In this document: positions 58,851 through 64,000 of the stretch, piece after piece
Layout of the letters: every line of letters begins with the position of its first letter
How positions within the stretch are numbered: the first letter of the stretch is position 1
Source of the DNA: Limnohabitans sp. G3-2
GTDB taxonomy: Bacteria; Pseudomonadota; Gammaproteobacteria; Burkholderiales; Burkholderiaceae_C
Reading direction: 5' to 3'
DNA length: 64,000 bases
NCBI RefSeq assembly: GCF_002778275.1
Contig: NZ_NESG01000002.1
Coordinates: 248,001-312,000, forward strand
Notes under the pieces: generated by a model
Databases searched by the model: none
What the model saw: only the letters and a program-made list of their open reading frames with translations
Told to the model about the DNA's origin: nothing
Translations under genes and position numbers: made by a program

Positions 58851-58988
58851 TCAGGGCGCTTTGTCCTCAGGGTCTTGGGGTTCGGCAGGCGGCAGCTCAC
58901 CATTTTTGCGCCCAGAAAACATGGTCCACCACACGATCACGACGAACAGCAGCAAGGCCAACAAGGCTTCCAGCAAAATAAGCGCCAT
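58851..58988 (-). CDS. Small single-pass membrane protein
   Basis: A 45-residue protein with one strongly hydrophobic helix (ALILLEALLALLLFVVIVWW, residues 2-21) followed by a basic turn (SGRKNG) and an acidic, proline-rich tail. The orientation rule predicts a cytoplasmic tail. Its ATG (58988-58986) shares two bases with the ATG of mltA on the other strand. The pattern of a clean start, a membrane helix and a charged tail supports a real gene, but I recognise no family. It faces the NlpC gene convergently. Confidence 0.65.
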   Translation of the reverse strand: MALILLEALLALLLFVVIVWWTMFSGRKNGELPPAEPQDPEDKAP

Positions 58989-60162
58989 GAACACGTTCCC
59001 ATTTCTTGGTTTGCACCGGACGGCCGCCAGCGCTTTGATCGCTGCGATTGTAGGCAGCCTCGTGGCCTGCTCGGTCGCGCCCGTGTGGGATGAACCCGAA
59101 CCGCCACGGTCATCCGCCACCCCTCAGGCCACCAACGCACCCACGGTGGAACCCGGCCCTTTGCCACCGGTCATCACACAAGCCAAAAGCCGCTGGGTTC
59201 CCGTGCCTTGGTCGGACTTGCCGGGCCTGGAGACCGATGACCTGCAAGAAGCTTGGCCTGCCTGGTTGCAAAGCTGCACGCGACCCGCACCAGGTTGGGC
59301 GGCCTTGTGCCCCGACATCCGGCAATTGGCCAGTGCCCCAGCACCGGTGCAGCGGCAATGGATGCGGCAAAAGTTGCAAGCCTATCGGGTGGAGTCGCCC
59401 ACGCCAGCTGGCAACGGTTTGTTGACCGCCTATTACGAACCCGTGCTGAACGCGCAGCGCCAAGCGCGGCCGGGCTTCCAAGTGCCGCTGTATGCCCCAC
59501 CCGCGCAGCTGCAAACGCGCAAGCCCGGGTACACCCGCCAAGAGATGGAGACCGTGCCCGCCGCCCGCGCCGCATTGCGGGGGAAAGAGCTGGTGTATCT
59601 GGCCGACCCGGTGGACGCCATGGTGCTGCACATCCAAGGCTCAGGCCTGATCAACGTCACCGAGCGCGATGGCAGCCAACGCAGGGTGCGCCTGGCCTTT
59701 GCCGGCACCAACGACCAGCCTTACAAAAGCATCGGCCGCTGGCTGCTGGACCAAAACCTGATCCGCGACGCCTCTTGGCCAGGCATCAAGGCCTGGATAG
59801 ACCGCAACCCCTCGCGGGTCAACGAGTTGCTGTGGCAAAACCCGCGCGTGGTGTTCTTCAAGGAAGAAACACTGCCCGCAGGCGGGGTGCCACCGGGCCC
59901 CAAAGGCGCGCAAGGCGTGCCCCTCACCGCAGGCCGCTCGATCGCGGTGGACCGGGGCAGCATCCCTTACGGCACACCCGTTTGGCTCAAATCCAACGGC
60001 CCCCAAACCAACTTGGATCGCTTGGTGCTGGCCCAAGACACCGGCACCGCCATCGTGGGTGCCGTGCGGGCCGACTATTACGCAGGCTCTGGGCCCGAAG
60101 CCGGTGAGTTGGCCGGGCGCGTGAAACAGCCCTTGCAACTGTGGGCCTTGTGGCCACGCTGA
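58987..60162 (+). CDS. mltA: Membrane-bound lytic murein transglycosylase A
   Basis: Outer-membrane lipoprotein that cleaves glycan strands of peptidoglycan with formation of 1,6-anhydromuramic acid. 391 residues: signal peptide with lipobox VACS (Cys near residue 29), MltA domain with [26 protein letters not shown] and [13 protein letters not shown], then the 3D domain with catalytic Asp in [17 protein letters not shown]. The ATG at 58987 gives a normal lipoprotein signal; a longer frame upstream runs through the small gene on the other strand. It may act together with the NlpC/P60 peptidase just upstream in wall turnover. Confidence 0.95.
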   Translation: MNTFPFLGLHRTAASALIAAIVGSLVACSVAPVWDEPEPPRSSATPQATNAPTVEPGPLPPVITQAKSRWVPVPWSDLPGLETDDLQEAWPAWLQSCTRPAPGWAALCPDIRQLASAPAPVQRQWMRQKLQAYRVESPTPAGNGLLTAYYEPVLNAQRQARPGFQVPLYAPPAQLQTRKPGYTRQEMETVPAARAALRGKELVYLADPVDAMVLHIQGSGLINVTERDGSQRRVRLAFAGTNDQPYKSIGRWLLDQNLIRDASWPGIKAWIDRNPSRVNELLWQNPRVVFFKEETLPAGGVPPGPKGAQGVPLTAGRSIAVDRGSIPYGTPVWLKSNGPQTNLDRLVLAQDTGTAIVGAVRADYYAGSGPEAGELAGRVKQPLQLWALWPR

Positions 60163-60181
60163 ACCCGATGCCTTTGACCGG

Positions 60182-60463
60182 ATGACTTTCACCTGCCGCC
60201 CCGGCTGCGCCGCTTGCTGCACCGCACCCTCTATCTCATCGCCCATCCCCGGCATGCCCCAAGGCAAACCCGCGGGCGTGCCCTGCATCCAACTCGACGA
60301 GCAGCTGCGGTGCAAAATTTTTGGCCACCCAGAGCGCCCAGCGGTGTGCGGTCAATTGCAAGCTTCGGCAGAGATGTGCGGGCCTGTGGACGATCAAGGG
60401 GCTTTTGCCCGTGTCTACCTGATGCAGCTGGAAGACCTCACGCGGCCGGGGAGCCCCAACTGA
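60182..60463 (+). CDS. YkgJ-family cysteine cluster protein
   Basis: A 93-residue cytosolic protein with the start [15 protein letters not shown], later [14 protein letters not shown] and [15 protein letters not shown]. The cysteine spacing is that of the YkgJ/CxxCxxCC family, which probably binds zinc or an iron-sulfur cluster. The function is not established. The ATG at 60182 lies 19 bp after mltA, so the two are likely co-transcribed. Confidence 0.85.
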   Translation: MTFTCRPGCAACCTAPSISSPIPGMPQGKPAGVPCIQLDEQLRCKIFGHPERPAVCGQLQASAEMCGPVDDQGAFARVYLMQLEDLTRPGSPN

Positions 60464-60536
60464 GCCAGTCACCAACACGTCATGGCGCTCGGCGGTTCAT
60501 GGGTAAGCTGAATTTTTTGACCTTGGGAGCACCGCC

Positions 60537-61322
60537 ATGGCGTTTGAGATTCCTTCCTTGAAAGACAGCGTTCACCCCGACGAATGGCAGCTGCGGCTGG
60601 ACTTGGCGGCGTGCTATCGGCTGGTGGCGCTGTACGGCTGGAGCGACTTGGTGTTCACCCACATCAGCGCCAAACTGCCGCATTCGGTGGCGGGCGATGA
60701 CCACCAGTTTTTGATCAACCCCTACGGCCTGATGTTCGACGAGATCACCGCGTCCAGCTTGGTGAAAGTGGACATGCAGTGCAACAAACTGCACGACAGC
60801 CCTTTCCCGGTCAACCCGGCGGGCTTTGTGATCCACAGCGCCGTGCACGAGGCCCGGCCCGATGCCGGTTGCGTGCTGCACACCCACACGCGCGCTGGGG
60901 TGGCGGTGAGTGCACAGGCGCATGGCGTGCTGCCCATCAGCCAACAAAGCACGTTTGTGCTGGCTTCGCTGGCCTACCACGGCTACGAGGGCGTGGCCAT
61001 TCGCGATGACGAAAAGCTGCGCCTGCAAGCCGACTTGGGTGATGCCAATTACCTGATGCTGCGCAACCACGGCCTGCTGACGGTGGGCAAAACCATTGCC
61101 GATGCGTTTTTGTCGATGTACACGTTTGAGAACACCTGCCGCATCCAGGTCGACGCCCTGGCCGGACAGTCAGGCCCGAAAGACCTCACCGCTGTGAACC
61201 CTCAAATTCTGGACGGCGTGGCCAATGCCATGCGGGTGCAAACCGGGGGCTTGGGCGGCGCGTTTGTTTGGCCATCGTTGCTGCGCAAACTGCAGCGCGA
61301 AAGCCCCGATTACGCACTTTGA
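60537..61322 (+). CDS. Class II aldolase/adducin family protein
   Basis: A 261-residue zinc-dependent aldolase-fold protein of the fuculose-phosphate aldolase/adducin group. The metal-binding histidines lie in CVLHTHTRAG and in LRNHGLLTVG, and a glutamate-containing loop (DLVFTHISAKL) belongs to the substrate site. Many proteins of this subgroup in proteobacteria are annotated only by domain, and the substrate here is unknown; no sugar-kinase or isomerase partner is adjacent. The ATG at 60537 begins MAFEIPSLKDSV. It is followed by an Old Yellow Enzyme gene 34 bp away. Confidence 0.88.
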   Translation: MAFEIPSLKDSVHPDEWQLRLDLAACYRLVALYGWSDLVFTHISAKLPHSVAGDDHQFLINPYGLMFDEITASSLVKVDMQCNKLHDSPFPVNPAGFVIHSAVHEARPDAGCVLHTHTRAGVAVSAQAHGVLPISQQSTFVLASLAYHGYEGVAIRDDEKLRLQADLGDANYLMLRNHGLLTVGKTIADAFLSMYTFENTCRIQVDALAGQSGPKDLTAVNPQILDGVANAMRVQTGGLGGAFVWPSLLRKLQRESPDYAL

Positions 61323-61356
61323 GCTGCTGCGCCCCTGTGCTTCGGATGACCTTTGA

Positions 61357-62490
61357 ATGGAATTTATGAACGCCTTGTTTGAACCCTGCCAAGTCGGCAG
61401 CATCGCTTTGGCCTCGCGCATCGTGATGGCTCCACTCACCCGCAACCGCGCACCGGGCTCGCTGGCCAACGCCCGCATGGCCACCTATTACCGCCAACGC
61501 GCCAACCCGGCCACGGGGGCGGGGCTCATCATCACCGAGGCCACGGCCATCAGCCACCAAGGCCAGGGCTACGCGGATGTGCCCGGCATTTGGAGCGATG
61601 CGCAAGTGGCCTCTTGGAAGCAAGTGACCGACGCTGTTCACGCCGAAGGCGGCAAGATCGTGATGCAGCTGTGGCATGTGGGCCGCGTCTCGCACACCAG
61701 CTTGCAGCCCGGTGGCGCGGCACCTGTGGCGCCATCGGCCCTGACGGCCCAAACCAAGACCGTGCTGCTGGTGGACGGCCAGGCCCAATTTGAGCCCGTG
61801 TCCGCGCCGCGTGCGCTTGAGGCCGCCGAACTGCCAGGCATCGTGCAAGACTACCGCCGAGCAGCGGCCAACGCCATCGCCGCTGGGTTTGACGGTGTCG
61901 AGGTGCACGCGGCCAATGGCTACCTCATCGACCAATTCATGCGCAGCAGCAGCAACCACCGCACAGACCTGTATGGCGGCTCGGTTGAGAACCGCGCCCG
62001 CTTTTTGCAAGAGGTGGTGCACGCCATCGTGGCCGAGATCGGTGGCGCGCGCACGGGCATCCGCCTCTCACCCGTGACACCCGCCAACGGGGTGAGCGAT
62101 GACCTGCCCCAGCCCTTGTTTGAGCATGTGGCGCGCTTGTTGGGCCCCATGGATTTGGCTTTTGTGCATGTGATCGAGGGCTCGACAGGCGCTGCGCGTG
62201 ACCACCAGCAAGGCGAGAAAGCCTTTGACTACGCCGCCTTGCGACAGGCCTACACCCAAGCGGGCGGACGGGGGGCCTGGATGCTGAACAACGGCTACGA
62301 CCTGGCCTTGGCGGATCAGTCATTGGCCCGCGGTGCGGACCTGATCGCTTTTGGCCGCCCCTTCATCGCCAACCCCGATTTGGGTGCCCGCCTGCGCCAA
62401 GGCGGCCCCTTCAACACCCCCGACCGCGCCACCTTTTACGGCGGGGGGGATGCAGGGTATACCGACTACCCCTTCCTACCCACAGCTTGA
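61357..62490 (+). CDS. Old Yellow Enzyme family alkene reductase (NemA-like)
   Basis: FMN-dependent, NADPH-using ene-reductase, 377 residues, acting on alpha,beta-unsaturated carbonyls, nitroesters or nitroaromatics. Landmarks: RIVMAPLTRNR near the start, EATAISHQGQGY, QLWHVGRVSH, GVEVHAANGYLIDQFMRSSSN with the substrate-binding His-Asn-type motif, and LYGGSVENRARF. ATG 61357 is used; a second ATG three codons later (MNALFEP) may be the real start. It is convergent with the copper ATPase gene, 13 bp between stops. Confidence 0.93.
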   Translation: MEFMNALFEPCQVGSIALASRIVMAPLTRNRAPGSLANARMATYYRQRANPATGAGLIITEATAISHQGQGYADVPGIWSDAQVASWKQVTDAVHAEGGKIVMQLWHVGRVSHTSLQPGGAAPVAPSALTAQTKTVLLVDGQAQFEPVSAPRALEAAELPGIVQDYRRAAANAIAAGFDGVEVHAANGYLIDQFMRSSSNHRTDLYGGSVENRARFLQEVVHAIVAEIGGARTGIRLSPVTPANGVSDDLPQPLFEHVARLLGPMDLAFVHVIEGSTGAARDHQQGEKAFDYAALRQAYTQAGGRGAWMLNNGYDLALADQSLARGADLIAFGRPFIANPDLGARLRQGGPFNTPDRATFYGGGDAGYTDYPFLPTA

Positions 62491-62503
62491 CGCAAACGGG
62501 TGC

Positions 62504-64000
62504 TCAGGGTTTCCAGCGTTTGAGCAGCAAAGCATTGGCCATGACGCTCACCGAGCTGAGCGCCATGGCCGCGCCCGCCATCATGGGGTTGAGGTAACCC
62601 AAGGCGGCCAAAGGGATGCCCGCCACGTTGTAGGCAAAAGCCCAAAAGAGGTTCTGCCGGATCTTGGCCACGGTGCGGGCCGAGATGTCGAGCGCCGCGC
62701 CCACCAAGGCTACATCGCCACGCATGAGGGTGATGCCCGCCGCATGCATGGCCACATCGGTGCCGTTGCCCATGGCCATGCCCACATCGGCGGCGGCCAA
62801 GGCCGGTGCATCGTTCACCCCGTCGCCCACCATGGCCACCACCTGGCCAGCCGCACGCAGTTTTTGCACCTGCGCCGACTTGTCAGCGGGCAGCACATCG
62901 GCCAACACCTCGCCCATTTCGGGGCGCAAGCCCAAGCGGCGTGCCATGGCTTGCGCGGCGGCTGGGTTGTCACCCGAGATCATCACCAGCTTCAGGCCGC
63001 GCTCGCGCAGTGCGCTCAAGGCTTGCGCAGCGCCCGCTTTGGGCTCGTCGCCAAAACCCATGAGCAACAGGGCCTGCAAGCCGGCATCGGTGCGCTCGGC
63101 CAAAGCCGACAGACTGGCACCTTGCGCGCCCAACGCGTCGATGTCTTGCTGCCAAATGCCGATGTCCAAGCCTTCGTCTTGGAGCCAGCGCAAACTGCCC
63201 AAGAGCAGCTGCCGGCCGTCCACTTTGGCCAGCACGCCTTTGCCCGGCACCGCTTGCACGTCTTGGGCGGTGGGGCCTGTCAGGCCCTGCGCCTGGGCGG
63301 CACCCACCACCGCTCGCGCCAAAGGGTGTTCACTGCCGCTTTGCACCCGTGCGGCCAGGGCCAGGGCCATTTGGGCATCGTGTCCTGGAGAGGGCACATG
63401 GGCCAACAAACGCGGCTGGCCCACGGTGAGCGTGCCGGTTTTGTCAAAGGCCACGGTTTGCACGCGGTGCGCCAACTCCAGTGCCTGCACGTCTTTGATC
63501 AAAATGCCGTGCTTGGCCGCCACACCGGTGCCCGCCATGATGGCCACGGGTGTGGCCAGACCCAGGGCGCAGGGGCAGGCAATGACGAGCACCGCGACAG
63601 CGTGGATGAGCGCCGTTTCAAAATGGGCCCCCATCACCATCCATGCACCGAAGGTGAGCAAGGCGATCAGCAGCACCACGGGCACAAACACTTCGGCCAC
63701 TTGGTCCACCAAGCGCTGAATGGGCGCTTTGGCCGCTTGCGCATCTTCTACCAGGCGAATGATGCGCGAGAGCACGGTTTCGTGGCCCACGGCGGTGACG
63801 CGCATGAGCACACGCCCTTCGCCATTGATGGCGCCGCCCGTCAAGGCGGCACCGGGCGCTTTGACCACAGGCAAGGGCTCCCCAGTCAGCATGGATTCGT
63901 CCACCTGGGTTTGGCCTTCGACCAGTTCGCCGTCCAGCGGAAAACGTTCCCCGGGCCGAACCACAATGCGGTCGCCCACCAGGATTTCATCTACTGGCAC
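62504..64000 (-). CDS. copA: Copper-translocating P1B-type ATPase (N-terminus off window)
   Basis: Heavy-metal-exporting P-type ATPase. The last 498 residues are visible, and the N-terminal metal-binding domain and first helices lie right of the window. Actuator motif TGEPLPV, intramembrane metal site [11 protein letters not shown] (CPC), phosphorylation site DKTGTLT, HP-type motif SEHPLA, nucleotide-binding [10 protein letters not shown], and the last two helices with [10 protein letters not shown] and [15 protein letters not shown], which carry the Tyr-Asn and Met-Ser residues typical of Cu(I) pumps, are all present. It probably exports Cu(I) from the cytoplasm. Confidence 0.95.
   Translation of the reverse strand: MPVDEILVGDRIVVRPGERFPLDGELVEGQTQVDESMLTGEPLPVVKAPGAALTGGAINGEGRVLMRVTAVGHETVLSRIIRLVEDAQAAKAPIQRLVDQVAEVFVPVVLLIALLTFGAWMVMGAHFETALIHAVAVLVIACPCALGLATPVAIMAGTGVAAKHGILIKDVQALELAHRVQTVAFDKTGTLTVGQPRLLAHVPSPGHDAQMALALAARVQSGSEHPLARAVVGAAQAQGLTGPTAQDVQAVPGKGVLAKVDGRQLLLGSLRWLQDEGLDIGIWQQDIDALGAQGASLSALAERTDAGLQALLLMGFGDEPKAGAAQALSALRERGLKLVMISGDNPAAAQAMARRLGLRPEMGEVLADVLPADKSAQVQKLRAAGQVVAMVGDGVNDAPALAAADVGMAMGNGTDVAMHAAGITLMRGDVALVGAALDISARTVAKIRQNLFWAFAYNVAGIPLAALGYLNPMMAGAAMALSSVSVMANALLLKRWKP

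Overview
The window is GC-rich bacterial chromosome, and its gene content points to a betaproteobacterium of the order Burkholderiales, most likely Comamonadaceae (a Limnohabitans- or Rhodoferax-like freshwater organism). The pointers are the short form of argC, a TctDE-type two-component pair, topoisomerase III with a long Lys/Ala tail, the birA neighbourhood, a DUF3717/DUF1289 protein, and alkB beside a GMC dehydrogenase. The genus is an inference. I see no rRNA or tRNA genes, insertion sequences, prophage, CRISPR array or replication origin. Both ends cut through genes: a GMC dehydrogenase on the left and a copper-type P-type ATPase on the right.

Left third (1-23600): a divergent pair of a GMC dehydrogenase and alkane hydroxylase alkB; gap; a beta-hydroxyacid dehydrogenase; an acyl-CoA synthetase; topB carrying a histone-H1-like tail and a SWIB domain, divergent from a SET-domain lysine methyltransferase; birA with a small membrane protein; a glutathione transferase; a TctDE-like two-component system; a MarR regulator; recA-recX; an array of about 107-bp REP-like palindrome units; argC; sucCD; a TerC-family protein; and a type IV pilin followed by a PglL/TfpO-type O-oligosaccharyltransferase.

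Middle (23600-44300): a small outer-membrane barrel protein whose Shine-Dalgarno lies in a perfect hairpin, moaC, the periplasmic protease bepA, yaeQ, purB and a second glutathione transferase. Then comes the most distinctive locus. Nine leftward genes, four of whose junctions overlap by 4 bp, encode a glutathione peroxidase, FAD oxidoreductase, DUF1365, Cfa-like lipid methyltransferase, chalcone-isomerase-like protein, MFS transporter, DUF3833 lipoprotein, SDR and NTF2-like protein. They are read divergently from DUF2256 plus an iron-sulfur photolyase. This looks like a light or singlet-oxygen lipid-modification and DNA-repair module. It is followed by a caspase-like protease and a LysR/SbtA bicarbonate-transport pair.

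Right third (43900-64000): an RND efflux pair with an internally deleted SDR pseudogene attached, glnE, and a run of envelope and signalling genes. These are a giant AsmA-like YhdP protein, a PAS histidine kinase, a FixJ-type regulator with an internal insertion, an NlpC/P60 lipoprotein, and mltA, whose start codon overlaps that of a divergent small membrane protein. Then follow a YkgJ-type cysteine-cluster protein, a class II aldolase-like protein, an Old Yellow Enzyme and the truncated copper ATPase.

Three loci in the window share one REP family whose hairpin stems differ by compensatory changes. No wholly unknown multi-gene system is evident. The best leads are the SET/SWIB chromatin-like pair, the photoprotection locus with its palindromic divergent promoter, the hairpin over the outer-membrane protein start, and the REP family.
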